In this document: positions 11,733 to 24,400 of the stretch, in pieces
How the letters are laid out: each line of letters starts with the position of its first letter
Numbering within the stretch: the first letter of the stretch is position 1
DNA from: Lineus longissimus
Taxonomy: Eukaryota > Nemertea > Pilidiophora > Heteronemertea > Lineidae
Direction of reading: 5' to 3'
Assembly: GCF_910592395.1 (NCBI RefSeq)
Contig: NC_088310.1
Location: forward strand, 10,485,501 to 10,549,500
Length of the DNA stretch: 64,000 nt
Made by a program: the position numbers and the translations under genes
The notes under the pieces: generated by a model
Seen by the model: the letters and a program-made list of their open reading frames with translations, nothing else
The model's database searches: none
What the model was told of the DNA's origin: nothing

Positions 11733-14700
11733 CAAGTTATTTCATTTTAAAAGCATGCTTAGTCGCGACACAAGGTATGCAGAAATGTTCATCCTGGAAA
11801 AAAAATCACTGGAATTGGCAAAAACGGTCTAGACAACTCCCATGCTGCATAAACAGACTGAGCTGTAAATTACCTGTTTATTTAGTGTTCATTTCCATGC
11901 CGATATGCGGTGAACATACACAATTCGGAGATGGTGAGTTTCCAACTTTTGTCAAATCTGTGCTGATCTTTAAAAAATCCTAAAGTAAAGTTTAATCGAA
12001 AGCATACTAATCATTAGACTACTTTTGTTCAGCAGCTGCAGTGAGAGTCTCATGTGTTTGCAGTCTCTCTAATGTTTCCCTTCATCAGGGTTCCTTCTTG
12101 GACTTGAAGTAGTAGTCGAATCGTGCAGCTCCATTACTAAAGAGAAAAAAAAATAAAACGGCATTGCAGTTATATTAGGAACCCTAAAATGTATGTATGA
12201 TACAATTCAAGAGTTCAGAGAGAAAAAAAAAATTTTTAATTCTCGAAAAAAGATTTGATCAAGAGTCGATTAAAATTCACCCTCGATCAGGTCACTCTCG
12301 ATCAGGTCTTGTTTGAGTAAATTCTGTTATTTCTCTGACTCATCCCAAATATTTTTGTAATAAAAATGGCGTCTTATTTTAGTACATGATCATGAATTCC
12401 GATGGGATTATTCGGGTTTGCAATGAGAACAGGTTTCGCCTGGCTGCTTACCCGATATAATCAAAACCAATTTTGTCTTCCTTTTCCGGTAACGAGGCCA
12501 AACAAATACAAATTAAGGCCACTAAAAAGACAGTTATCTGAAATCATAGAGATTACTGGACTATATGTCCACATGTGCGAGCAAAACAAAAAAAGTCAAA
12601 TATACTAAACACTGCGTTTTGAACATACTGATCTACATTTTAATTTAGTAATGAAGTCATCATCATTGATGCAGGGGGAATATTTTGTAAGCTAGTCAAG
12701 CTGTGAGCTTTAATTGACTTCCAGTTTCAAGGACACCACCGTTAGCATACAATTAACTATTGAAAGCATATCCCGCCAGCTAATTTGAACAGGACATTAA
12801 AAATCCCCCAATTCCTGATCATGATACTGGGTGTCCTTTACGGCGATCGAAAGTTGTTTTTTTTATATCATGCCGCTGCAACGTCCTTCAAGATCAGAGT
12901 TTTCATTTGAAAGACTCTGATAAGACTACTTTAAAGTTGAAGAGTTAAAGAAATATGCGTCCAGAGATCAGTGTATAACATATCAAGACGGAAATGTCGC
13001 ACACGCACAGTGCCGAAATTTTAAAATTTCAGGCACTGGACTTGATCAATTGCCGCCATCTTGGATATCGGCACCCAGAGATTCAGTTGTTTGATAATCC
13101 TACGTCACATAGCGCGTCATCAGTTCAGACTCTAAGTCATATTCAGGCCGAATTAGTGCCAATAGTGTCAATATTGCCTCTCACTCGATGTGCACCCTAC
13201 TGTGTCTGCAGATAATGCAATCGCTTTCGATTTGTGCACTGGGGCTAATGGGTATATTCAGTAGAAGATCCAAATGCAAATAAAGGATCATTCCTGAGAG
13301 TTCGGCTTCGGGAATGTGTAGTTGTCCCGCCAGCTTTAACGTGTGCCACGTCTATTTCCAGGGGTCAATGTGCTCCCCACTTCCGGTGGTTCTCTTATTA
13401 ACCCCTGGACATATATATCCAGCAATAAAAACTCTGTGATTAGTTGACGACAATTTACATAAAATATCGATCACATGTCATTTTCTCATTAGCAAATAAT
13501 GATGAACACATACAATTTTGATTTTGCTTCTGGTAATCAGATGAACAGCAAGCCAAGCCTCCTATGTGTTGAATTCTCGCTCTTGACATTTGGTTGATAT
13601 TAAAAGCATTAACTTCCCCCCATAAGGCAAAAAACAATGAATTGTATTAAAATATTTCATACGATACTATCTAGAATATCAATGACTAATATTTACCATT
13701 TGATGCATGATTATTGTGAATTAACTGCAACAAAAACTTGTTATCATGATCAAATGACAGCCACGTGGATTTGTTTGTATGGTGGTACTGTTTTAAGCAG
13801 GTGGCAAAATATTATATCACGATAAGCGACAAAGAATTTTTTTTAATGTTCGTGCCAGGTATTTTGATTTATGTCTACCATAAAACGTGTTCTCAATTTA
13901 AAACTTATTTGGTGGGACACAAAAATGTTCTTGTCGTGTAGAAACAGTATTGACACGTAACGGCCAAGTAGACGGGTCAGGGGTCAGATATACTACGTCG
14001 CCCCATAGTCTTTCAAAAACAAGAGTCAGGCAACTAGGGAACCAAAGCTCTCTCGGGTCACGTGTTGACCAAAACAATTCCGCACAACTAGAACTTGTAC
14101 AATTCTTCGATCACCTCAACATAGCCATACCAAATGATCCGTTTTAAAGCAAACGTCAGCTTAATCAAATTCACTGATTTCTGTAAAACTATTTAGATAT
14201 AGTGTCAAAGACAACATTGATATGAAAAGCGATATGTTTCGTCCTTTTCGCCAGTTTTGAGAAGTAGTGATGATACTGATTTAAGAATAATTTTCGAAAA
14301 GCGTTTTTCTACTCCACTTCATCACATATATTTGTGGTTAGCAGTTTAGTATGTTGTCGGTGCTAAATGGACCATCTAGTGGTATCATGTGATTCCTTTT
14401 GTTGTCATCTAATGGAATATTCATATCTTGTCAATTTGACCGACGACACCGATAGCAGGTTTCATTTCGCGTTCGAGGTAAACAATTTAAAAAGTGTGAA
14501 CAATTGCAAAATGTCTCGCATTTTGTGGTCAAACGTTAACATGTTTAGAAATCACATTTTTCATTGACATTTTCAAATTTGATGTCACTGTTATCTAATA
14601 GGATATTTGATTGTTTTGTGATTTTGAAGCCCAGTTTTCTGGGTTTTTTAGATTAGAAAACGAGCTTGTTTTGGCGAAGTGGTGTGAGGTATACGTACAT

Positions 14701-14917
14701 TCGAATATTGTTGAATATTTGCCATTTGGCTTTATGATGTGTATATTTTGAGTCATTTCATAAGATGCAATAGTATGTGCCTGTCACAAGTTTGACATTG
14801 ATTACAACCTAAATCATACCGCATGTACAGAGTTTATTTTTTCATTGAATTTTTGGTGGTTCAATTATTGTTTTGCACCTCAGGTCAGTTTGCAGCTGAA
14901 TTAAAATTGGCTTCATC
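11733..14917. other. No recognisable gene; intergenic DNA
   Basis: Only short unsupported frames. There is a cluster of CTCGATCA words near 12264-12308. No TIR pairs or tRNA-like sequence found. Confidence 0.4.
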
Positions 14918-15036
14918 ATGGCTTCCAGTTATTTGCCCGAGAGAGCTGTTGGATCAAAGGAAACATGCTGTGACCTGACTCTTTATTTGAAAGACTCTGG
15001 TCACCCCCAGAATCTGGTGGTGACACAGCATGTGAG
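14918..15036 (+). CDS. Exon 1 (tentative) of the Cys/His-rich gene
   Basis: ATG in the context CATCATGGC, 39 codons plus two bases, then AG|GTAGGG. The next base at the 16213 acceptor completes an Arg codon and the frame runs on without a stop. Without a splice the frame ends at the TAG in the donor. The acceptor (AACAACAGTTACAG) lacks a good pyrimidine tract, which is the main weakness. Confidence 0.42.
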
Positions 15037-17409
15037 GTAGGGGTGTTTTATTCTACCAGGGCCTATGGTGCAGCCATTTTGAATTGCTCATCAAGTAGTC
15101 CCCGGATGGAGAGGTTGCTATTAAGGGACAATATAGGCAGCAGCGAGGCAGGCAAGATAAAGTTACACAGAGCCGCCTATAGGGGTCTCTCACATCTCAC
15201 AGTCGGGTCGAAATGATTCACGCTTGTACAAGCGATGTATTTAGTGCTAAGTCTGACATGATCAATGGCCGTTACTGTGTATACTAGTCACTTGAAGAAG
15301 GCCGAATTAGCCCCTCTCCTCCTGCCTATAGTTCCCCTTTAACGTGCCTGTCCGGGCGCCTGAGTAAAATCCAATGAGTTCCATGCATCGAGATGACAAA
15401 TAATTGAATCATGTAATCATAAAGGCCACTCTATACATTGTATCTAAGTGTCAGTCCATGATACCACCATGCAGGATCATGCAATTGGTGGCAAGGTGGG
15501 GGGTCAACAGATCTAGTTGTAATTTCTACCACAGACCTGTCCTAGGGTACTATGAAGGCTGGTGAATTGGTTTCGAAAATAACCCCACAGTTTTGGGGTA
15601 CGGCTGTTAACCATTTCCTACTCATTTTCCTTTTGAAAAAACATGCATTATCCCTCAAAATAGGCTAAGTCTTTTGTCAATTTTCGTGCATCAAACAGAA
15701 TTATCACTAAACACCGCCTATTGAAATTGAAAGTACATGATCTGAGCTACCTTTTCATGCCTTTTGTTTTGCCCCAGGTACATTTTAATGACAGGTACAG
15801 TACGTCCCAAAAACAATGCAATCTCAAATTTCAGTAAAAAGGCAATTTTAACTCTCTTTTAGCTCCAACACTGCAGTTTTTTAGGTGATGCCACTTCCAG
15901 GTAAGGAAGTCAGAATGCTGTTTTTTAATTTGCAAAAGAAAAAAATCCGGCCGCCCTTACGGTTTTCCGGTGAGGGGGTCGAGTCGCGCCCTTCTCACTG
16001 GTGCCCATTTTTTGCCCATTCCCTCAGATAACTGACGAAATACACATGCTTTCCAAATAAAATTACATTTTTAGATGTTAGTGAACCCCCCTCTCCCTTG
16101 CCCCTCCCACACACTCCCTCAAACAACCTAGAGGCCTTTATTACCCCTGTGGAGGCTTAGCGGTCTAGGCGGAAACGAACACCAGCAACGACAACAACAA
16201 CAACAGTTACAGATACAATGCATTGTGTACATGCACGTGTACATTGTGTGATAGTCTATTGAAAATGGAACCTAAAAAATCACAGTTGAAATGTGGATTT
16301 GCTGTCATATCCAAGGATATCGAGTGTGGTACTGACGCTTCATACCCCAATGACAAGAGTGTGATCCCCTTGAAACAATGTAAGAAGGACGTGCACTCCC
16401 ATTTGATGCGTTGGATGTCCTCCAGGAAAGCCAGTCAAGTCAAAAGTGAATGGGAGCTCATAGCACTTCGTGCTGGCGTGTTTGATATGAGTTCTCCAGT
16501 TCTGGACACCACAATATGCCCGAACCACCGATACAAGTTGAGTTTATCATGGAATCAGCAAAGGAGATGCCAGCACCCACTTCATCAACCCTCTAAAACA
16601 AGTCGGAAGCCCAGAAAAGATGGTGCAGTTCATCGAGTGATGTCTCGGGAAATATACATCAAGTGGGGAGTTTTTGTCCCAGTTGGCTCAGGTAAGGGAT
16701 CAGTCTCAAAATCAATGAAGTAGAAAAGAAGCAGTAGGCCTGTAATGATACCCACTCTGACTAAACCTAACTTTGGTGCAAAACCAACTGAGTGATAACG
16801 ATTTACCACTTCACTTGTGTTCTTCCTAGAAAGTTGATTGGAGCCATGGCTTGATGATCAGGAAGTCCCAGTTATGATTCCCTGCCAGTGCCACTGGAGG
16901 TGATGCTTCACTGCCGTACAAAATCAGCATGGCCGGTCGCATTATCAAAACAAGTCTATCATCATCATCATGTCCTCACACTATTATATTGCTCATCATA
17001 TTATCATTACCCCCATAATCTGGTGCCTTTTCAGCTCTGTGTAAAGGATGTGAGGCTAAACATCTAGTATCTGTGGCAAATGTAGAACCAGAAGTAGAAC
17101 CAGCACCCATGGATACAGAGGTGAGTTGAATGAAAAAAAGGGGAGAAGATTCGGGGCAAGCCAAAGTGAATATTGGTTAATTCTGCCTGCAGCGACTGAC
17201 TTACATGTAAGAAGGTCACTGATGAGAGAGGAGGGACTAAGCTGAAAACCTTGATGCCATTCTGGCTCCCATCTCCTTGGCAATGAGGGATTCTAAGCCA
17301 AACCTGATTCTCCATCAATATCTTTTTTCAGTCCGCTGTTGCCTCTTCCTCTGTTCAACCAGCCGACGCCTTAGAAAACCCAGCAGACGGGACAGAAGGG
17401 CAAATTTGA
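14918..17409 (+). CDS. Uncharacterised Cys/His-rich protein, 4-exon gene model
   Basis: Model: exons 14918-15036, 16213-16691, 17035-17120 and 17332-17409, joined in phase and giving 253 residues. I do not know its function. The C-terminal half has a regular series of possible metal ligands: ICPNHR, then RRCQHP with a following H, then LCKGCEAKH. The segment between carries ending motif VPVGS. I recall similar C-x2-H...RC...VPVGS-x-C-x2-C proteins in non-vertebrate animals, with no known function. The last three exons are well supported by splice signals (GTAAGG, TTTTCAG, GTGAGT, TTTTTTCAG) and phase. The first exon is less certain. If it is dropped, the start would be the ATG at 16265, giving 196 residues. 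The gene converges on the kinase-like gene downstream. Confidence 0.65.
15121..15342. mobile_element. MITE with TTAA target duplications, in the first intron
   Basis: TTAA at 15121-15124 and 15339-15342 flanks ends GGGACAATATAGGCAG and, inverted, GGGGAACTATAGGCAG. TTAA duplication is the piggyBac signature, though the terminal bases are not the classic CCC. A partial inverted copy lies at 49012-49096. Non-coding, 214 bp internal length. Confidence 0.72.
15447..15508 (+). repeat. Dispersed repeat, copy 1 of inverted pair
   Basis: AGTGTCAGTCCATGATACCA through GGTGGCAAGGTGGGGGGTCA recurs reverse complemented at 19609-19672. It is part of a dispersed family of unknown class. Confidence 0.65.
15514..16212. 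other. Intron sequence of the Cys/His-rich gene
   Basis: No exon-like frame. It holds a CCCC-rich patch near 16085-16115 and an AAC triplet run at 16189-16205 just before the proposed acceptor. Confidence 0.4.
16213..16691 (+). CDS. Exon 2 of the Cys/His-rich gene
   Basis: The longest open stretch of the gene. It starts with a Cys/Thr-rich stretch (CTCTCTLC) and ends at VPVGS with phase 1 before the donor G|GTAAGG. It contains the ICPNHR and RRCQHPLH motifs. The 5' boundary is uncertain. Confidence 0.72.
17035..17120 (+). CDS. Exon 3 of the Cys/His-rich gene
   Basis: Acceptor GGTGCCTTTTCAG and donor GAG|GTGAGT. The 86 nt enter in phase 1 and leave in phase 0. It supplies the CKGC motif and an acidic, Pro-containing tail. 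Confidence 0.72.
17332..17409 (+). CDS. Exon 4 (terminal) of the Cys/His-rich gene
   Basis: Acceptor ATATCTTTTTTCAG, then 25 codons rich in Ala, Ser and Pro ending in TGA at 17407-17409. No AATAAA was found close behind, so the true 3' end is not marked. Confidence 0.6.
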   Translation, partial: SAVASSSVQPADALENPADGTEGQI

Positions 17410-18146
17410 TGGGTAATGTTGTTGCAACAGTATCATAAGGACTGCTGGTCAAGCACTCTTGAGCTAGGAGAGAGAAATGATAAGAGGGTGGAGACAGATT
17501 TTCTGAAATGTTGGTCTTTGAGTCATGACTGGGCAGAATTAGCCCAGTGAAAGTTGTCAGCTACACATCAAGAATTCTTGATTTAGAATGAAAGGGTACG
17601 ACTTTATTGGATGTACATTCATCAGGCTTGACCTGAGATTTTCCACGCCATTGATTGCAAATGCATTGTTCGCATTCTACAATACATCTCTCATTTTCTA
17701 AAGAAAATACATGCTGAATTTCCTAAAACTGTTACATGCTGTGTTTTTGTCTCCCTTGACTAACATAACCTGCAATATGAAGGACATCCAGATTTGATGT
17801 TCTAGTATATCTAGCGGATGGTTCATCAGGTAAAATGCGGGGCTTGGTTAAAAAATGATTTTATAGCGATATCTTGGGATAAATTTGAACTTTGGCTTTC
17901 AGTAAACAATTGTAAATGCCAAGATAGATTTTTAATGTCAGTATACTTAGTAGCGCTAATGTCAGTTTTGAACAACCAAGCCTGCTACTGGAAAGTGGGA
18001 CTCTCTCCTGATACTATCCTGCACTTGGGCCTGACATGTAGTACCGTAAATGAGGTGTTACTAGTATTGGTCCCTCCCTAGTGGTAGTGGTTAGTAGTGG
18101 TTTGGCTATTGTCTGCAAAATAGCCTTTTTTCTATGTATCATTATA
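17410..18146. other. Convergent intergenic region
   Basis: This lies between the + gene's stop and the stop of the minus-strand kinase-like gene. No supported exon. The 87-codon + frame at 17818-18081 has no family resemblance and is not called. Confidence 0.45.
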
Positions 18147-18425
18147 TTAGCTTGTAAATAAATCACCCATTTGTAAAAAAAAAGTGTCCCTGCTTCTTAG
18201 GTGGCAGCACTGTCCTCTGCAGACAGGTACAAGTGTAGCATGTGGAAAGTTGTGATCTCTCCTAAGGGACTGGACAGTACCGTAACTCAGTTCATGAAAA
18301 ACTTCTCCATTCCAGTACATGTATATGTACAATTTAGCCAATGCTAGAGCAACTCCAGGAGAACATTTCACCGCCAACCAAGGAGCTAAAAACTTCCAAT
18401 AGCAGTACTCTGACGGTGCAGCCAA
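18147..18425 (-). CDS. Kinase-like terminal exon
   Basis: Acceptor ACAACCCTGCAG, 92 codons and TAA, phase 0. The start reads LAAPSEYCYWKFLAPWLAV, which I align to the family's ALASHFFWGLWALIQA helix. The downstream residues diverge and the tail is longer than usual. Similarity is weak, so the call rests on phase and order. Confidence 0.5.
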   Translation of the reverse strand: MAAPSEYCYWKFLAPWLAVKCSPGVALALAKLYIYMYWNGEVFHELSYGTVQSLRRDHNFPHATLVPVCRGQCCHLRSRDTFFLQMGDLFTS

Positions 18426-21400
18426 CTGCAGGGTTGTCCTCATCAAACAGTAATTACAGTAGGAACTGCACCTTTGGTCAATTGGCTCCTTAGCAACGGA
18501 AGGTGTTACTAGTATGTGAAATGAGCACTTCTGCAAGGTTCTTAGGAACAGGATGATCCCTGCATGGGTTGATAAAGATGTATTAGTAGGTCATACCACA
18601 TGCCCTTCAGGTGCCTTAGCCATGGGGGGGGGGGGTCCAACCCTTACAACATGATCTGGCAGCATGACACAGGCTAATGAATGGGTCAACATTAGCATCC
18701 TCACCAACAGGGGGGTTTCTTTAGGTTTTCGGACTGTAAGAAGGCCTACATGTAGCTTGTTCAATTACGTTGCCATCAGGTAGGCCAAGACCGAAATGTT
18801 ATTTGAAATTCAAATCAGCATTTCAGGACCTATGGGGCCCAATTCCCCAAAGGGCTTTCATCAAGGGCAAATTTGTAGTGATGAGCTTGTTCTTTTTTTG
18901 GGGGGGAAAATGCAAGTGGAGTTATTTACCGGTAGGCCTACTTAAAATAGGTTAGTAGGCCTAGGCATGGGGGGGGGGGTGATCATGGTGGTTGACATTA
19001 ACTACTAATCCTCATGGCCAGCACCAAGCATAAATTATGTGTTCATTATGCATTTATTTTATAATTTATCAAGTGTACACAAGGTGGCAGCACTAGCCAA
19101 TGAGTGTCATTTTGGTGGAAAATAGCACTTTTTCCTTGGTTTATCCTGGGAAAACAGTAAAAGCGGCCGGAAATTTTATTTCTGATTTTGAAAGTAGGTA
19201 TCATTACCTTTATCATGTGCAAGCCACAGCATTCAAAGACCTGCAGTGTTGGAGATATGAGCGTCGATAGAGAGCTCTTCCTAAGCACTGCCCCTAGGTA
19301 TGCATAATTACTAGGCCTAGCACGACCAAAGTATGAAGTGTTACTCAATGACCTGTTGCAGAATGGAAGATCTCATCAAATACTTCCATCATACAAAGGG
19401 GGAAAATCCAGCTATTTTTTTTAGTCTCTGCAGGGGTGCCCAACATTGACCCAAAAATACACAAAAATAGGGGGAAAAAAGCTAAAACAAGCCCCCTAAC
19501 TAGGCCTGCCCCTAACTCGGTTGCTAGTGATTTTTGAGAGTCATCAATTGCTGTGTAATGATGTCTTATTAGTGGAAGGATCTTGCATACCTAATCTCGT
19601 TAAAAACGGTTGACCCCCCACCTTGCCACCCTCTGCATGGTGGTATCATGGACTGACACTTAACTGCTTTAACTCAGGGTTTTTTAAATGGCATAAGAGT
19701 GTAAAAACTTGCAAACCCTCATCTTTGCTTTGAAATCGGGTTTGCAACTTGCACTCAAATAGGCAACAGTGCCTATTGAGTTGCCCAGTGAGTTGATCGC
19801 CAGTACCAACCGATTTTTATAGGATAAAACAAGAGATACATAGCTTCTATGACTACAATGTACGTAACTGAAATAACACATTTTTACAGAATGTGGCATT
19901 GTCGACAGTTTTTCTCCCCTTAGCCATGTTAGTCCTTAACTTCACAGGGGGTTACCGTTATTGTGCTACTTAACATTTTGCTATGTAGACTTAGCCTAGA
20001 ACCTACCGGCATTAGTACATCCACTTCATGGAGTAATTTACTGATAGCATATTCGGAAACCATTTCACCACTGCCCGCAATCTGTGCCTTTTTCCTGAGG
20101 TACTTGCTTACCCACTCTCTGACGTATGAATCTGTAGGCATAAAACCGGTCAGATCCTTAGCAGTTCCTGTTTGAGAAAAAAAGGGTTTTTTTGGTGAAA
20201 GCTGAATTGAATGAACAAAATTGCAGGTGGTTTTTACTCTAAAAGAGCACAAATCGACTGTGATATCAACTATGCAAGTGCCCCGAATACACTTCTTGAG
20301 TTTCTGTTGACTGCAATAGACGTGTTTACCGGTTGGGAGTGATATTACGTGACCATTCGCTTAAAACCATGCTCACAAACAGCGAGACACGTTTTTACGA
20401 ATACGAATATACATGTATTCGCGCGATTCTGTTATGAAAACCGATAAATCATGATGCCATCGGTTCTACTCTATGCAATGAAATGGGAAAAAGTTTGCAT
20501 CAAGTTTGTATACGTATACACAGTGTCGTCCATCAAGCTGCTCGTTTGGTCTCAGAAGCAAGACAGATGGGTTTCAGTGCCAGGTATTTGTTTTGGTAGC
20601 CAATTTCATATGCCACTGAACTGAATCCGGCCCATTCATAGTCCAGGAAAATGACACGATCTGGAAGGATCAGTCAGAAATAAAGGCAAATCCAGTGGGT
20701 GGGGAGTAACATGGAAATTAGCAATAATAACTCACAGTGTTTAAAACTAGAATCTATTCTGATTAGTTTCCTTTTATACTTCTAAACAACAAGGTTACAA
20801 GTAATACATGTGAAAACTTTGTAGTGTGTGCATGTAGTAGTATTCGGTGGATAAGACCCCTTTGATGCAGGCGTGTCAGTTTATAATTGATCATGACCGT
20901 GATTTATCTGTCATCCCGCAATCATTTCAGGCTTGGTAACCATTGAAATGTGATGTTGGTTGGAACAGTGACAGAACATTCCATTCTATTTTATTGTTAG
21001 AACTGTCCAAAGTCTATCAGCACAGTTCAACAGTTCTAGAAACTGTTCCATACCACATCAAACCCAATGGCTGGGGGGGGGGGGGGGGGTGATCGAATGA
21101 CGTTCGAAAGGGATATGGGGTTCTTCTCTGCGAGATTGCTGCCCTTATCCCGCACGCATGGCGTATTTACGCGGTGAAATTTACACCAAATAACACCCGG
21201 CTGAAAGCCGTCTGATGACATACTGCACTGGTCGGGATATGATGGAAGGGCAGATGATTCATCCACCATACATGTCCCAAACTAAATGTCCCCAACAACT
21301 AGAGCAGCAGTTAGAATTATCATGTCTGATGACTGCGCAGCCCGTGGCCAAAAAAGTTTCATAATCATGTTGCCAAACTGCAGACAAACTCGGTCAAAAT

Positions 21401-24400
21401 TTATATTTTTCCTACAAGATTTAATTGTTTTCCTCTGCAAGGTGAATTACTTTGATTTTGTATGCCTATATCTCTGGTAAAATCTTTAACACTGAAAATG
21501 ACATCTGCCAATTTCTATCGGAGTGACATGATCAGACATTATGCTTACATTATGTTGACAAGACCTATATACAAAACTGTGACCATGTTATCATTATTTT
21601 AGCAACAAGCACCTTCTGCGATTACTGGAGTATCTGTCAAGGATGGGCTTTAAGAGGCAGAGATACTGGATGAATTTTTCTAAAAATTTTACAAGCCCGA
21701 AAATCTGAAATAAAATAAAGCATGCTGCTTGCTAACTTATATCAATGATATATCTGGGGTCAGTAGCAAATATTGAATAAATGAAACAGTCTTTCAGGTT
21801 CCTAATTATGAGAAACAAATTTTTTTTGTGCAAAGAATAAGCAAATCTATTGACTTTTATCTGCCCAAAACATTATCAGAGAGTGAAGAAGGGTCATTGC
21901 TAGGACAAGCTGGCATTGCAGAAAAAAATCACGTACATGTAAATATATAGTTTATGAGTATGGTGATTTTATTTACAGCTTTTTCAATTTTTTTGATGGG
22001 CTTCATCATGAGGTTTTGAAAGGAACCAGTTTTGGAGCCACCTTGCACTGAAGGCCAATGTACAGACATGGGCATAGGCCTACAAATCGATATGTTAGAG
22101 CATGTGTCAAATCTGTGACCTTTCCAGGAATTTCATTAGATACTCATGAAGCATGGTGACTCAACAGCCAGCAAGGCCAAGAACAGCAATGTAAGAGCTT
22201 GGCGAAATGACATCTTATTCATAATAGCTTTATGCTGCTTGATTGTACAGCTAATTAGGCCTACCAGAAATGTAGGTGGTGTGAGGTGGGGACAAAACCT
22301 CACAGGAAGTTGGTGGAAGGAGTTATGTGTGTGTTGGTTTAGTGGTATAAATGCAAATCAATCTATGCGCGCTCTATTGGAATATTCTGGCACTTTGTAC
22401 TCCCCATGACCATCACACTCACTCACGACCGGCAGTTTTGGCCAAAAACAGATGTGCATATATGTCTTCTGGTGAAAGCATTTCTTGATAATGTTTAAAT
22501 TGCCCATTACAATCCTTCAAAAACTGCGACCGCCAGGTAGGTGTTGAAAAGTGACAATTTCGTTCAAAAATTGAGAAAACGCAAGCAAGAGGTTGTTTTG
22601 AACTCATCTATTTTTGGTACTTTGCAATAGTAATGACTTGATGATACATTTATGTTGAAGGTGCAACATGAGTCTAAAACCCAGGGGCACAAATCCGGGC
22701 AAATTAACATCTGGTGTACGCAATCGCAGTCTTATAGGCAAAGACCTCTTTAGATATAAATTTCCGTATTATAAGTGATATTATTTTAATTGACTTATTC
22801 ACACTGGGATAAGCTTACCGTTTCCAGACTGATATACCAAGTTCGTAATATTGATATCGTTATAGCAGAATACGGGCTTCATGTTCAGCTTGACCCATAT
22901 CTTCTCTATATTCTTAACTTCTTCAAGAAGTGTCTCGTAGGTAGGTATTCTCGAATGAAACCTGGAAAGGGACAGTCATACAATCTTTAAAATCATCCTT
23001 CAATTAATCAAGTGCTAATCCCCCCCCCCCCAAAAAGAGGGGACCCCTCGCTGAATAAGCTTTCTAGAGAGTTATATGAAGAGGAACCAGCTTCTCAGAT
23101 CACTAGTTACAGCCACTTATAGGCAATCGTCTTACCTGATAGGGTATTGTTTTTAAAGGTTTTAGGTTTTGCATGTGGTAAAATCCTGCATTATAATCTT
23201 TTATTTAGTCCATTTGCTGAAATTGAAAATGTGAATGCTTTCTTACATGTACATGTATATGAAGATACAGTGAGTACTTAGTTAACTGGTGCTGGTCTAA
23301 AATTTTCTAAGTCCATAATAGGTCATTATAATATGCATTTTAGGCCCAGATGGGTTGTGCAGGGCCTACATTCCTTTTGAGAAGCATGAATGGGCTAATA
23401 ATGACAACTTGAGCCTACTGCACATGTCGGCATTGATACCTATTGACTATGATCACTTTCATCAAGTACTCAGAAAGTTTTAATAGCTTGAAATCCGACA
23501 TGCAGAAAGTCCATCCAAGACTACGATCACTGGCCAGTGCTTTTCATGGAAAATGAATGTCGTTACAAGCTTTTTACAGGGTAAACCCTAAAAAAAGTGG
23601 CATTTGAATCAGGGAGGGGATGTGAGATTTTTTCCCAAAAGTTTAACTTGGGGGGTAAAGTAACTAACACTTACATAACCGATGCCATTAACAACATTTA
23701 CTTATTCACTACTTTGCACTACAACTGTTTTACAATTCCAAGTTGTCGTCAAAATTTAAGTTATCATCATCATTATCGGAGTCTGACAATTCGTTTTCAC
23801 CAAGCAACAAATCATCTGCAACATCATCACGATAATGACCATCTGGTTGAGGTGTTAAGCCAGCCACTTGAAATGACTTAGCCGCAGACTCAGGAGCTAC
23901 ATCATTCCATGCTCTACTTATAATGCCGAGTACATCCTGTAATGTAATTTTGCGGCAATTTCCGTCAGCCTCAGTTGCATCACATTTCCATAACTTCCAA
24001 TACTTTCGCATTATAGCTTTAAATCCCCTCATAATAGTGAGATCTAACGGCTGAGCCAGCGATGTACACCTAGCAGGAATATTGTCTAACAGTATGCCTG
24101 CTTCAACCATTGGGTAACAGAAATCCTCTGCTTGATGCGGTCGGAATCTGTCCAAAAGCAGAAGGATGTCATTAAAGTCAAAATCGCCAATGTAAGGGAA
24201 AAGAACATTGTCCAACCAATGTTGCAGTGTCTCTCCATTCTCCCAACCAGACCTCGAGGATGTGACCCGTACGTTATCTGGAATGTTGTTCAAATCTCTA
24301 ATCTGACGCACGAAGCCCGGCTGCCTGAAAACAACATGAGCAGGCGGTTTTTCTCCGTTGGAGCCAACTGTCAATCCAACGGTGCACCCGAGTTTGGCAT

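Noticed and set aside
22128-22190. Possible + exon with CTTTCCAG acceptor and GTAAGA donor
   Set aside because: All three frames contain stops. The sequence is part of the duplicated intronic segment.
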